From Limnohabitans sp. T6-5 (GTDB taxonomy: Bacteria; Pseudomonadota; Gammaproteobacteria; Burkholderiales; Burkholderiaceae_C): a stretch of DNA of 64,000 bases. A model generated the notes under the pieces. The model was not told where the DNA came from. It searched no databases and saw only the letters and a program-made list of their open reading frames with translations. Below, in pieces: positions 40,001 through 46,674 of this stretch. The DNA lies in contig NZ_NERV01000005.1 of assembly GCF_003063315.1 (NCBI RefSeq), forward strand, positions 1-64,000, in the 5' to 3' direction. Position 1 is the stretch's first letter, and each line of letters begins with the position of its first letter. The position numbers and the translations under genes are program-made.

Positions 40001-42979
40001 AACTCGGCCGTGAGCTTCCGCGCTTGGGACCAGACCCTGGGCACCGAGGGGGTGTATGTGGATGTGCTGGCCGGTGCGGGCTTGACCCCCACGAGCGCCT
40101 TTTCCAGCAGCACCGAACAGATTGCGCAAAACTTCGTGCCCAAGGTCAACCTCGCCGCCGTGGCCCAGGGTTTCGGCGGGTTTGTCATCAATGGCCAGTG
40201 CGCAGGCGACGTCAGTGGCTTCAGCGTGGCCAATGCGGGCGACGTCAACGGCGATGGCTATGACGACCTGATTGTGGGCGCGCCGTATGCCGACACCTCG
40301 GTGACCAACAGTGGCCGCGCTTTCGTGGTGTTTGGCAAATCGGGCACCAGCGCAATCAACTTGAGCGGCCTGGCTGCTGCCTCTGCGGGCTTTGTGCTGG
40401 AAGGCTTTGGCACCACCTTCAGCGCAGCTTCTGTCGCTGCCGCCGGGGATGTCAACGGCGACGGCCTGGCCGACCTGATCGCCGGTGCACACAACGAAGA
40501 TGGCACCCACGGGCGCACGTACATCGTTTACGGCAAAACCTCCAGCAGCACCGTACTGGCCTCGGCCGTGAATGCGGGCAGTGGTGGCTACACCATCATC
40601 GGCTTCACCAGTTCAGGTCAACTCTTCAGCGCAGGCGCACTCAGTGCCGCAGGCGATGTCAACGGCGACGGTTTGACCGACTTCCTGATCGGGGCAGCCA
40701 AAGGCCAATCTGTTCCTTCAGGCAAGACCTATGTGGTATTTGGCAGTACAGACATGGCCAAGGTGCAATTGACGGCTGTTCAGGCCGGATCGGGTGGCTT
40801 TGCCATCAACGCACAAAGCAGTGGCGATTACACCGGCTACAGCGTGAGCAATGCAGGCGACGTGAACGGCGACGGCCTGGCCGATGTGGTCTTGGGCACT
40901 TACAACAGTGATCCTGCCGCCGGAACGGACGCGGGGCGCAGCTATGTGGTGTTTGGCAAAACCAGCACCAGCGGCGTCAACCTTTCAGCCTTGCAGGCGG
41001 GCTCGGGCGGCTTTGTCATTCAGGGGCAGTGCGCCAGCGACCTCAGTGGTTTCAGCGTGAGCCAGGCGGGCGACGTCAACGGCGACGGCCTGGGCGATGT
41101 GGTGGTGTTTGCCCCGCAAGCCGACCCGGGCGCCAGGGCCAATGCGGGCAGCACCTATGTGGTGTATGGCAAAACCGACGGCCAGGTCATCCAGCTCAGC
41201 GCCATTGCGGCAGGCGTGGGCGGCTATGTGATCAACGGCCAGTCGGCCGGTGACGGGGTCTATCTGACCACCGAAACCCAAGTGCCCCAGCGCACCCGCG
41301 TGAGCTATGCGGGCGACATCAACGGCGACGGCTTGGCCGACCTGATCATCGGCTCGCAACTGGCCGATCCCGCCACGGGCGTTGATGCGGGCTGCAGTTA
41401 TCTGGTGTATGGCCGAACCACCAACACGCCGATTGAGCTGAGCGATGTGGTCAACGGCATCGGCGGCTTTGTCATCAATGGCCAGTCGGCCGGTGACAAC
41501 GCCGGCATTGTGAGCATGGCGGGCGACATCAACGGCGATGGCTTTGATGATTTGCTGGTGGGCGCACGCACGGCCGACCCGGCCGCAGGCGCCGATGCGG
41601 GCAAGACCTATGTGATTTTTGGCGGCAGCCAATGGGACAGCCAGGTGGACTTGCTGGGTGATGCGGCGGCCAATACCTTGACGGGCAACGCCTTGTCCGA
41701 AACCTTCGTCGCAGGCGATGGCCACGACAGACTGATCGGCAACGGCGGCGCCGACGTGATGTATGGCGGCAAGGGCGACGACACCTTTGTCCTCAATGCC
41801 AGCAACGTGAGCGCTTTGCAAAGCCCCCTGGGCGCAGGCGGCAACGTGGGCCAACTGGCACGCGTGATCGGCGGCACGGGTTACGACACGCTGGCGCTGA
41901 GCGCGGGCGCTTCGCTGAACCTGCAAAGCGTGAGCAACGCAGACGGCGCATCGCCCGACGGCATGAGCCGCATCGAAAGCATCGAACGCATTGACCTGGC
42001 AAGCGACACCGCCGCCAACACCCTGGGCCTGAGCGCCCAGGACGTGGTGGACATGGCCGGTTTCAACAGCATCCACACCGGCACCCTGAGCGCCGACGGC
42101 AAGACCTGGACGAATGTGAGCGGCACCGCTTTGGCTGACAGCACCAGATACCACCAGTTGGTGGTGGAAGGCGATGCCGCCGACGTGCTGAACTTGCAGC
42201 TGGGCACCGGCTTGTGGACGAACACGGGCACCGTCAACGATGGCACCCATGACTACACGGTCTACCAAAACGAAGGCATGCGCAGCCAGGTGATCGTGCG
42301 CACTGGGCTTACCGTCAACAACCTGGACAGCGTGGCACCCGTGGTGCTGGACATGAACCGCGACGGCATCTTGAGCTACAGCCAGGTGCAAATGGATGTC
42401 AACGGCGACGGCCTGCTAGACCAAACCGCCTGGGCCGCCCCGCAAGACGGCGTGCTGGTGTGGGACAAGTACGCCGATGCCATGGTGCACGACCACAGCC
42501 AGTTTGCTTTCTCGCAATATGCGGGCTTGCTGGGCACAGGTGCGACCGACTTGCAAGGCCTGGCCGCAGCGTTTGACAGCAACGGCGATGGCCAGCTGAA
42601 CCTGCAAGACGCCCACTTTGCCGAGATGGCCGTCTGGCAAGACGCCAACCACAATGGCGTGAGCGACAGCGGCGAAGTGCGCCACCTGCTCGATGTGGGC
42701 ATTGTGTCCCTGCAGTTGCACAGCGATGGCGTGTTGCGGGCACCGGCCCCAGGTGTGCAAGAAGCAGGCCGCACCAGCGCCACCCTGCTCGACGGCAGCC
42801 AGCTGCTGGTGGCCGATGCGGCATTTGCCTACAACAGCGGCAGCGCTTTGCAGTGGCACGATGTGCTGGCCCCAGCGGACCGCCCAGAGGCCCTGTACAC
42901 AGGCAACCTGCTGCCCACCCCCAACCTGGACACCAGCCACCAACTCCTGATCGACCAGGCGCAACTCATGACGCATTGA
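28034..42979 (+). CDS. Giant Ig/FG-GAP/RTX surface adhesin 2 (4981 aa)
   Basis: A probable type I-secreted giant adhesin with no Sec signal. Residues 1-640 hold four Big_12-like domains (YTATFTP) and proline-rich linkers (PPPPPPQPP). Overall there are about 21 Big_13-like repeats (SSDSG, GDKLTNDTTPTISGTGTAGE, GTWSITP), most in tandem to about residue 2570. A VCBS-type domain (about 2570-2690) and a cadherin-like stretch (about 2880-3000) follow. Then come two consecutive paralogous modules (about 3010-3885 and 3885-4769). Each has a beta domain (GMAITGVDTS), seven FG-GAP repeats (GDVNGDGLADLIVGA) and an RTX-like Ca-binding stretch (GNGGADVMYGGKGNDTFVL). The C-terminus has EF-hand-like loops (DMNRDGILS, DSNGDGQLN, DANHNGVSDSGE). 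It lies between REP arrays 3 and 4 and separates dctS from dctR. Confidence 0.95.
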   Translation: MPGLTSPFISISSDKSRLSASETALLTFTLSEPISNFGAEDVTVLGGSMSQFVQSAADPRVYTATFTPAPQALSAAVFVASQSFSNAAGVLNEDGSESDNVVSMAIAPLGVATPPTIAISTPKNTLTPGEAVTVTFTLSENSNDFTAADVTTLGGSLSNLTGSGKVYTATFTPTAGARSAMLFVDSNRFTNASGQLNLDGADGNNAASFSINAAPVTPPPPPPQPPAPAAPVAPVVKLDTSSDSGLLGDQLTNDSTPTLSGTGTAGDVVTIKNPAGAVIGTATVAANGSWRITPAAALPEGLNTLSVTASNASGQTSTPVSLPLTIDSAAPTVAISTPKTVLTAGETVTVSFTLSDNSSDFSLADVTALGGSLSNWVGSGKVYTATFTPTTGARSAMVFVDSARFSDAAGNFNKDGADGNNVASFSINAAPVTPPPPPPQPPAPAAPVAPVVKLDTSSDSGSVGDQLTNDSTPTLSGTGTAGDVVTVKNAAGAVIGTATVAANGSWRITPAAALPEGLNTLSVTASNASGQTSTPVSLPITIDSLPPTVVISTPKTVLAAGEAVTVSFTLSDNSSDFSLTDVTVLGGSLSNLVGSGKVYTATFTPTAGARSAMLFVDSDRFSDAAGNFNKDGADSNNVASFSIQPPAVAPSAPLAALAASSDSGLLGDKLTNDSTPTISGTGTAGYVITVKDAAGLVIGTATVAANGSWSITPANALPSGLNALSVTATNAAGLTSAATTLAITIDNTASAVPAANLDASSDSGVLGDKLTKDTTPTISGTGTAGEVITVKDGSGAMIGTATVAANGTWSITPVTALPSGANTLSVTSTDAAGNTSAATPLVITIDNTASAAPVANLDASSDSGVLGDKLTNDTTPTISGTGTAGEVITVKDASGAVIGTATVAANGTWSITPVTALPSGANTLSVTSTDAAGNTSAATPLVVTIDNTASAAPVANLDVSSDSGVLGDKLTNDTTPTISGTGTAGEVITVKDASGAVIGTATVAANGTWSITPASPLPSGANTFNVTTTDAAGNISAATPLVITVDNTASAAPVANLDASSDSGTLGDRLTNDTTPTISGTGTAGEVITVKDAAGAVIGTATISANGTWSITPATALPTGVNTFSVTITDAAGNTSATTPIIITIDTTASAAPVANLDASSDSGVLGDKLTNDTTPTLSGTGTAGEVITLKDASGAVIGTATVAANGTWSITPVTALPSGANTLSVTSTDAAGNTSAATPLVVTIDNTASAAPVANLDASSDSGVLGDKLTNDTTPTISGTGTPGEVITVKDASGAVIGTATVTANSTWSITPVTALPSGANTLSITSTDAAGNTSPATPLVVTIDNTASGAPVANLDASSDSGVLGDKLTNDTTPTISGTGTAGEVITVKDASGAVIGTATVAANGTWSITPTTALPSGANTLSVTSTDAAGNTSAATPLVITIDTSTPAAPTTPSAPTANLAASSDSGVLGDKLTNDTTPTISGTGSAGDVITIKDAANAVIGTATVAPDGTWSITPTTALPSGANTLSVTATNASAQTSPATPLVITIDNTASAAPTATLDPSSDSGVQGDKVTNDTTPTISGTGTAGEVITVKDASGATIGTATVAANGTWSITPTTALPSGANTLSITSTDAAGNNSTATPLAITIDTSASAAPVANLDASSDSGVLGDKLTNDTTPTISGTGNAGEVITVKDASGAVIGTATVAANGSWSITPATALPSGANTLSVTSTDAAGNTSAATPLVVTVDTSTPIPPSTPSAPTANLAASSDSGVLGDKLTNDTTPTISGTGTAGEVITIKDAANAVIGTATVAPDGSWSITPATALPSGANTLSVTSTDAAGNNSTATPLAITIDTSASAAPTATLDPSSDSGVPGDKLTSDTTPTISGTGTAGEVISIKDATNAVIGTTTVAVDGSWSITPTTALPSGANTFNVTTTDAAGNTSAATPLVITIDTSTPAAPSTPSAPPANLDVSSDSGVLGDKLTNDTTPTISGTGTAGDVITIKDAANAVIGTATVAANGTWSITPTTALPSGANTLSVTATNASAQTSPATPLVITIDNTASAAPVANLDASSDSGVLGDKLTNDTTPTISGTGTAGEVITIKDAANAVIGTATVAPDGSWSITPATALPSGANTLSVTSTDAAGNNSTATPLAITIDTSASAAPTATLDPSSDSGVPGDKLTSDTTPTISGTGTAGEVISIKDATNAVIGTTTVAVDGSWSITPTTALPSGANTFNVTTTDAAGNTSAATPLVITIDTSTPAAPSTPSAPPANLDVSSDSGVLGDKLTNDTTPTISGTGTAGDVITIKDAANAVIGTATVAANGTWSITPTTALPSGANTLSVTATNASAQTSPATPLVITIDNTAAAAPTATLDTSSDSGTLGDKLTNDTTPTISGTGTAGDVITIKDAANAVVGTATVATDGSWSITPTTALPSGANTLSVTATNASAQTSPATPLVVTIDNTASAAPTATLDPSSDSGVQGDKSTEDTTPTLSGTGTAGEVITLKDAANAVIGTATVAPDGTWSITPATALPTGANTFSVTTTDAAGNTSAATPLTVTITSPVLGNASITGTATGAVTEDASTAIVSGSLTVTDPDTGENMLQTPASLAGVYGTFTLDTTTGAWTYTLDNSRAATQALAGQATVTEKLTVTSKDGSVSQDISVLITGTDDAPVLSIPSAGPPGTAKSPVNNTVVVANNTVVAGLWDPIVDMYGTPDGLGSYHTPYYAYGGTTPMVVRDDNNMAGTTNTRLDQGDILAADFQGYNGVVYGVALGLRKIKADGLGAATLRVDIKKPDGTIISGVVTASSTRQGGAGGWDSAGYNLGSTIGNFTADQTGTYTMLIVGTSVAPVRLNFPEAKVINAAGEVIVNPVHLSYTEGQGMAAINTAVTVADVDNTSAVSAKVAITGGFAAAEDVLGFVNDGQTMGNITASLSPGVVRLSSAGGTATLAQWQSALRAVQYSNTSDKPSTATRTVQYTLNDGTLDSAVATSLIGVTPVKDAPVLTDTSLSLAMVAADAPVPTGAVGTLVSSLMGGVSLPDGTTTLKGMAITGVDTSQGTLFFSTNGGTTWTAVSSVSDANALLLKSDADNRLYFQPAAGVSNSIASAVTFRAWDQRVGTEGAYVDVSVNGGTSSYSSATDVLLQKLPVVVNLSDVAQGSGGFVINGDSASDRSGYALSNAGDVNGDGLDDILVGAVGADVNGAADAGRAYVVYGKAGSMQIDLSAVAAGVGGFAIEGFAVNDAVGNSVSAAGDVNHDGLADLVVISSNGNATPSGNNQGRAHVIFGSTSGTTVHVNALAASSGFSINGVTDASSVGLQTVSAAGDVNGDGLEDFVVGTFTADVAGMSDAGKAYVVFGRSNNSTDIELSAVAAGCGGFVVQGQSASDVLGTSVSNAGDVNGDGLADLIVGATLANGTGAAYVVLGQTGGGAVSVSALGAQGFVIFGECAGDQAGRVSSAGDVNGDGLADLIVGASGSDLSNGANAGRSYVVFGRTGAVTDVQLSAIAAGSGGFVINGQCAGDAAGAVGYAGDVNGDGLADLMVGASAADPAAGTDAGRAYVVYGKTSTSAVQLSSLALGEGGFFINGQSAGDMAGNVSLGGDINGDGFADVLVGAASATTAGGTLAGKSYVVWGGSRFMDTLDVSGQQAADTLSGSALSDTFVAGDGADVLTGNGGADVMYGGKGNDTFVLNASNVQALHSPMGQGGNVLQLARVDGGTGYDTLQLSEGAALNLGAVSHADAASPDVASRIEGIERFDLASDAASNTLGLSASDLAELASFNSVHTGSASADGKTWTNVSGTALGSVTPYHQLVVEGDAQDALNLQAGQGSWAKVGTVNDGLHDHLVYQNEALHAQVIVRQGMAVYGADTVGNPANAAPVLTDRILNLDTLGDVPLDPAGEVGNLVSQFMGGVSDANGASALQGMAITGVDTSRGSLYYSTNGGLSWAQVSAVSDHMALLLGAGSNNRIYFKPNAGVTDNINSAVSFRAWDQTLGTEGVYVDVLAGAGLTPTSAFSSSTEQIAQNFVPKVNLAAVAQGFGGFVINGQCAGDVSGFSVANAGDVNGDGYDDLIVGAPYADTSVTNSGRAFVVFGKSGTSAINLSGLAAASAGFVLEGFGTTFSAASVAAAGDVNGDGLADLIAGAHNEDGTHGRTYIVYGKTSSSTVLASAVNAGSGGYTIIGFTSSGQLFSAGALSAAGDVNGDGLTDFLIGAAKGQSVPSGKTYVVFGSTDMAKVQLTAVQAGSGGFAINAQSSGDYTGYSVSNAGDVNGDGLADVVLGTYNSDPAAGTDAGRSYVVFGKTSTSGVNLSALQAGSGGFVIQGQCASDLSGFSVSQAGDVNGDGLGDVVVFAPQADPGARANAGSTYVVYGKTDGQVIQLSAIAAGVGGYVINGQSAGDGVYLTTETQVPQRTRVSYAGDINGDGLADLIIGSQLADPATGVDAGCSYLVYGRTTNTPIELSDVVNGIGGFVINGQSAGDNAGIVSMAGDINGDGFDDLLVGARTADPAAGADAGKTYVIFGGSQWDSQVDLLGDAAANTLTGNALSETFVAGDGHDRLIGNGGADVMYGGKGDDTFVLNASNVSALQSPLGAGGNVGQLARVIGGTGYDTLALSAGASLNLQSVSNADGASPDGMSRIESIERIDLASDTAANTLGLSAQDVVDMAGFNSIHTGTLSADGKTWTNVSGTALADSTRYHQLVVEGDAADVLNLQLGTGLWTNTGTVNDGTHDYTVYQNEGMRSQVIVRTGLTVNNLDSVAPVVLDMNRDGILSYSQVQMDVNGDGLLDQTAWAAPQDGVLVWDKYADAMVHDHSQFAFSQYAGLLGTGATDLQGLAAAFDSNGDGQLNLQDAHFAEMAVWQDANHNGVSDSGEVRHLLDVGIVSLQLHSDGVLRAPAPGVQEAGRTSATLLDGSQLLVADAAFAYNSGSALQWHDVLAPADRPEALYTGNLLPTPNLDTSHQLLIDQAQLMTH
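33399..35101 (+). repeat. Long near-perfect direct repeat inside adhesin 2
   Basis: About 780 bp starting near 33399 reappear at an offset of 918 bp (three Ig-repeat units), running to about 35101. I see no differences between the copies until 34185 versus 35103. This implies a very recent three-unit duplication or gene conversion. It is also a place where short-read assemblies could miscount units. Confidence 0.8.
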
Positions 42980-43017
42980 CCACCATCGCCCACAAAGAGC
43001 GGTGTCGGTCATCCAGC

Positions 43018-43587
43018 AACGTCGGACTCTGCGAGTGCCGACCTACAAGCTCCCCACTACCCCTTAGGTCGGTGGTCGAAGACCCCGACATCGCTTGGCT
43101 GACCGCAACGCCCTGCTTCTGGCACCGCTGCCTCATCAAACAACGTCGGACTCTTCGAGTACCGACCTACAAGCTCCCTGCGCCCCCGTAGGTCGGTGGT
43201 CGAAGACCACGACATCGCTTGGCTGACCGCAACGCCCTGCTTCTGGCACCGCTGCCTCATCAAACAACGTCGGACTCTGCGAGTGCCGACCTACAAGCTC
43301 CCCGCGACCCCGTAGGTCGGTGGTCGAAGACCACGACATCGCTTGGCTGACCGCAACGCCCTGTTTCTGGCACCGCTGCCTCATCCAGCAACGTCGGACT
43401 CTGCGAGTGCCGACCTACAAGCTCCCTGCAACCCCGTAGGTCGGCGGTCGAAGACCCCGACATCGCTTGGCTGACCGCAACGCCCTGCTTCTGGCACCGC
43501 TGCCTCATCCAGCAACGTCGGACTCTGCGAGTGCCGACCTACAAGCTCCCCGCGACCCCGTAGGTCGGTGGTCGAAGACCCCGACAA
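43018..43587. repeat. REP array 4 (5 units of 122-124 bp)
   Basis: Five units follow the adhesin stop. The CTAC-footed hairpin (inner stem ACTC/GAGT, loop TGC or TTC) occurs near 43019, 43143, 43265, 43389 and 43513. Each has an inverted GTAG-footed GGTC/GACC hairpin separated by only about 20 bp, followed by an array-specific spacer (TCGCTTGGCTGACCGCAACG and onward). The array ends 35 bp before the dctR-like gene. It probably also ends adhesin transcription. Confidence 0.9.
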
Positions 43588-43621
43588 ATACCAGCCCAGG
43601 CGCCACCCCTAAAATGCCCCG

Positions 43622-44257
43622 ATGCACTCCCCCCAAGACAGCGTGGTTTATATCGTTGACGACGACATCAGCGTGCGCGAAGGCATGGCCTGGTTGCTGC
43701 GCACGCGGCGTTTGCTGAGCGAATCTTTTGACAGCGCAGAAGCCTTTCTGGACATGCTGGCGCGTGACGGCACCGCCTTGCCCCAACAAGTGGGCTGCAT
43801 CTTGCTCGATGTGCGCATGCCCGGCATGAGCGGACTGGCTTTGTTTGAACACCTGCTGTCCAACGGCATCGCGCAAGCCTGGCCGGTGATCTTCTTGACG
43901 GGCCACGCCGATGTGCCCACGGCGGTGGACAGCGTCAAGCGCGGCGCGTTTGATTTTTGTGAAAAGCCTTTTTCTGACAACGCACTGGTGGACCGCATCG
44001 AGCAGGCGCTGTCTTTGTCACAAGAGCGGCTGATGGCACGCAAGCAACAACGACTGCTTCAATCTCGCCTGAGCGAACTCACCGACCGCGAGCGCGATGT
44101 GATGCGTCTGGTGGTCGAAGGCCTGCCCAACAAACTGATCGCGGACCAACTCGACATCAGCGTGCGCACCGTCGAGGTGCACCGTTCACGTGTGTTCGAC
44201 AAGATGGAAGTCAAATCGGCCGTGGAACTGGCCAATCTGTTGCGCGCTTTGGACTAA
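43622..44257 (+). CDS. dctR: FixJ/DctR-type response regulator
   Basis: This 211-aa regulator has an N-terminal receiver domain: acidic pocket DDD at residues 13-15, phospho-acceptor Asp 63 in ILLDVRMPGMSG, Thr 93 in FLTGHAD, and Lys 115 in FCEKPF. The C-terminal LuxR/FixJ helix-turn-helix (LTDRERDVMRLVVEGLPNKLIADQL, ISVRTVEVHRSRV) covers about residues 145-205. Phosphorylated, it should activate transcription as a dimer. Length and architecture match DctR, the partner of DctS. No kinase gene is adjacent. The nearest is the DctS-like gene ending at 25752 on the same strand. REP arrays 4 and 5 flank it. Confidence 0.88.
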   Translation: MHSPQDSVVYIVDDDISVREGMAWLLRTRRLLSESFDSAEAFLDMLARDGTALPQQVGCILLDVRMPGMSGLALFEHLLSNGIAQAWPVIFLTGHADVPTAVDSVKRGAFDFCEKPFSDNALVDRIEQALSLSQERLMARKQQRLLQSRLSELTDRERDVMRLVVEGLPNKLIADQLDISVRTVEVHRSRVFDKMEVKSAVELANLLRALD

Positions 44258-44298
44258 AACACATCTGGGGCATGGCCTGCGTTGCGCCTGCCCACGCC

Positions 44299-44597
44299 TC
44301 CATGTCGGGGCTGAAGCCACCGACCTACGGGGAAAAATCGATCGTTTGGCAGCATCTTGTAGGTCGGCACTCGCAGAGTCCGGCATGGGGCAATGAACCC
44401 CTACCGTCGATGCAAGCGTTGAACGTGATTCAGCCAAATGTCGGAGTCTTCGACCACCGACCTACGGGGCGGTGTCCGATTGGCAGCATCTTGTAGGTCG
44501 GCACTCGCAGAGTCCGGCATGGGGCAATGAACCCCTACCGTCGATGCAAGCGTTGAACGTGATTCAGCCAAATGTCGGGGTCTTCGACCTCCGTCCT
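44299..44597. repeat. REP array 5 (2 units of about 142 bp)
   Basis: Two almost identical units begin with a GTCGGGGCT/AGCCACCGAC hairpin (third inner-stem type, GGCT/AGCC). They continue with GTAG-footed hairpins whose inner stem is ACTC/GAGT and loop GCA (near 44370 and 44493), and inverted GTCTTCGAC-type partners at 44440 and 44575. The spacer sequence is unique to this array. It lies between convergent dctR and the NlpC/P60 gene, where it can act as a two-way terminator. No gene was seen in 44258-44627. Confidence 0.85.
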
Positions 44598-44627
44598 GCA
44601 CAGTGCATTGGAGTGACGAATGTGCGC

Positions 44628-45173
44628 TCAGTCCAGCAGTGACTGCGCGCCTTCAAACCGCTGTGCGTAATAGCGGTTGCTCAGCAAATCCATGCGCACC
44701 CCGGTGCGTGGATTGCTGGCGTGCACAAACTTGTTGTTGCCCACGTAAACACCGACATGCGAATGGTGTGCCCCCAGGGTGTTGAAAAAAACCAGATCGC
44801 CAGGCTGCAGTTTCGCCCGATCAATCGGTCGGGATTGGCGTCCCAGATCAGCTGAGGAGCCTTTGACGGGCATGCCCGCTGCCTCGCGGTACACATGCGA
44901 GACCAAGCCCGAGCAGTCAAAGCCAGTGGCGGGCCCGCGACCTCCCCAGGCATAGGGCGTGTCCAACAATGACATCGCATACATCGCCAAATCGTTGCGT
45001 TTGCTTTGATAACGGCTGAAGTCGACGGGGGATGGATTGCTGGCAGCGCTTGGGGTCGGCACGGGCTTGTGCCGTGTCGACGAACAGCCCGTGATCCCGA
45101 AAATTGCACACAAGACCCATGCGCTCATGAGCCGCGTCAGTCTTTCTGGTTGACTCGGAGGTGGGCAAAACAT
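44628..45173 (-). CDS. NlpC/P60 (C40) cell-wall peptidase lipoprotein
   Basis: This 181-aa protein should be an outer- or inner-membrane-anchored peptidoglycan endopeptidase (MepS/NlpC type) cutting D-Glu/mDAP-type stem bonds. A lipoprotein signal ends in IFGITGC (lipid Cys 30). The C40 domain shows the catalytic Cys 87 in GFDCSGLV, His 139 in HSHVGVYVG and a third polar residue, His 151, in FVHAS. An internal Met at residue 16 (45128) is an alternative start, but it would leave the signal peptide without its basic residues, so the longer form is preferred. No strong ribosome site is seen for either. It converges with dctR across REP array 5. Confidence 0.9.
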   Translation of the reverse strand: MFCPPPSQPERLTRLMSAWVLCAIFGITGCSSTRHKPVPTPSAASNPSPVDFSRYQSKRNDLAMYAMSLLDTPYAWGGRGPATGFDCSGLVSHVYREAAGMPVKGSSADLGRQSRPIDRAKLQPGDLVFFNTLGAHHSHVGVYVGNNKFVHASNPRTGVRMDLLSNRYYAQRFEGAQSLLD

Positions 45174-45247
45174 GGCCGGATTTTAGGGCTTTGACGATAT
45201 CAAGCTGTGCACAGCAGCGCTGAAACAGCCGCCCTGCAAAGAGAAAC

Positions 45248-45359
45248 CCGTAGGTCGGCTGTCGAAGACCCCGACACCGGCCTGATGAACGGCCAACACC
45301 TGTATCGTCGGTATCGGTTCACTTACAAACGTCGGAATCTGCCAGTGCCGACCTGCCAA
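45248..45359. repeat. Single REP pair
   Basis: One GTAG-footed hairpin (outer GTCGG/CCGAC, inner stem GTC/GAC) near 45250 and one inverted, degenerate CTGC-footed partner near 45333-45357 are separated by about 60 bp. It shows what one unamplified REP/inverted-REP pair looks like in this genome. The rest of 45174-45386 holds no gene. Confidence 0.7.
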
Positions 45360-45386
45360 AAGCTGGCCCAAATACTGAGCGCCACC

Positions 45387-45530
45387 TCATTTTGCGGGTG
45401 GATCTTCGCCCTCTTGCGAGCCAGGTGGCTGGGGTATTTCGCCCTTTGGCCGACCCGAGAACATGGTCCACCAGACAATCAACACGAAAATCACGCCTGC
45501 CGCCAACGCTTCCAGCAAAATCAGTCCCAT
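45387..45530 (-). CDS. Small single-pass membrane protein (47 aa)
   Basis: A 47-aa protein: [20 protein letters not shown] forms one membrane helix, followed by a short, Pro/Glu-rich cytoplasmic or periplasmic tail ending GEDPPAK. Start ATG at 45530 has an excellent AGGAG site 7 nt upstream, which supports a real gene; a 160-codon frame open further upstream overlaps mltA and is not credible. Its ATG and that of mltA overlap in opposite directions within one CATG. Function unknown; position next to mltA suggests the cell envelope. Confidence 0.7.
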   Translation of the reverse strand: MGLILLEALAAGVIFVLIVWWTMFSGRPKGEIPQPPGSQEGEDPPAK

Positions 45531-46674
45531 GCGCCAACTCCTGTTTTTCCGTTTCAACCCCTTTTGGGCCTCTGCGGTGGTGGCCGCGATTGTAGGCAGC
45601 TTGGCTGGATGCTCCACCGCGCCCGTACCGCATTCCCCTGCCCCCCCCCCAATGCCGCAGGACAGCAGTGCTCTGCCGCCGGTGATCACGCAAGCCCAAA
45701 GCCGCTGGATTCCCGTTCGCTGGTCCGAGCTGCCCGGGCTGGAGGCAGACGCCGTGCACGAAGCCTGGCCCGCCTGGCTGCAAAGCTGCCAGCGTCCGGC
45801 CAAACCCTGGGCCGCGCTGTGCCCCGAGGTGCAGCAATTGGCGCGTGAATCGGTGCAAGCCCAGCGCAACTGGATGCGGCAAAAACTGCAGCCCTACCGC
45901 GTCGAGTCGCATGACCAGCGAGCCGACGGCTTGCTGACCGCTTATTACGAACCCGTGCTCAATGCCTCGCGCCTGCCGCGTGCCGGGTTCAATGTGCCGC
46001 TGTACACCGCCCCCGCCGATCTGGCGCGCCGCAAGCCCTGGTATACGCGTCAGGAGATCGAAACCGTGTCCGCTGCCCGCGCCGCCTTGCGCGGCAAGGA
46101 GTTGGTCTACCTGGCCGATCCGGTGGATGCGATGGTGCTGCACATTCAGGGCTCGGGCCTGGTGAACGTGACCGAGCCCGACGGCCGCCAGCGCATGGTG
46201 CGTTTGGCCTTTGGCGGCACCAACGACCAGCCCTACAAAAGCATTGGCAAATGGCTGCTTGACCAGGGCCTGATCCGCGACGCGTCCTGGCCGGGCATCA
46301 AGGACTGGATTGCGCGCAATCCATCGCGGCTCAATGAGTTGCTCTGGCAAAACCCACGCGTGGTGTTTTTCAAGGAAGAAGCCTTGCCCGCCAGCATCGT
46401 GCCCCCCGGCCCCAAAGGCGCACAAGGTGTGCCACTGACGGCGGGCCGCTCGATTGCCGTGGACCGCAGCAGCATCCCGTACGGCACACCGGTGTGGCTG
46501 CGCTCGCCCGGGCCGCAAACGACGCTGGACCGCCTGGTACTCGCACAAGACACCGGCACGGCCATCGTAGGCGCGGTGCGGGCCGACTACTACGCCGGGT
46601 CGGGCGCGGCCGCTGGCGACTTGGCCGGGCGCCTGAAGCAGCCTTTGCAATTGTGGGTCTTGTGGCCGCGATGA
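45529..46674 (+). CDS. mltA: Membrane-bound lytic murein transglycosylase A (MltA)
   Basis: This 381-aa outer-membrane lipoprotein cleaves the beta-1,4 MurNAc-GlcNAc bond to give 1,6-anhydro ends during wall turnover. The signal peptide ends in VGSLAGC (lipid Cys about residue 29). The MltA domain shows [40 protein letters not shown], and the 3D region [19 protein letters not shown] plus [21 protein letters not shown] with the catalytic Asp of AQDTG. Start 45529 gives a normal lipoprotein signal but has no clear ribosome site. ATG 45463 in the same frame is an alternative, giving 22 extra residues. The stop overlaps the next gene (ATGA), so the two are translationally coupled. Confidence 0.93.
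   Translation: MRQLLFFRFNPFWASAVVAAIVGSLAGCSTAPVPHSPAPPPMPQDSSALPPVITQAQSRWIPVRWSELPGLEADAVHEAWPAWLQSCQRPAKPWAALCPEVQQLARESVQAQRNWMRQKLQPYRVESHDQRADGLLTAYYEPVLNASRLPRAGFNVPLYTAPADLARRKPWYTRQEIETVSAARAALRGKELVYLADPVDAMVLHIQGSGLVNVTEPDGRQRMVRLAFGGTNDQPYKSIGKWLLDQGLIRDASWPGIKDWIARNPSRLNELLWQNPRVVFFKEEALPASIVPPGPKGAQGVPLTAGRSIAVDRSSIPYGTPVWLRSPGPQTTLDRLVLAQDTGTAIVGAVRADYYAGSGAAAGDLAGRLKQPLQLWVLWPR

Noticed and set aside
28049..42391. Long minus-strand frames (937, 525, 508, 592, 492 and 468 codons) opposite adhesin 2
   Set aside because: Shadows of the Ig and FG-GAP repeats; composition is low-complexity and no family pattern is present.
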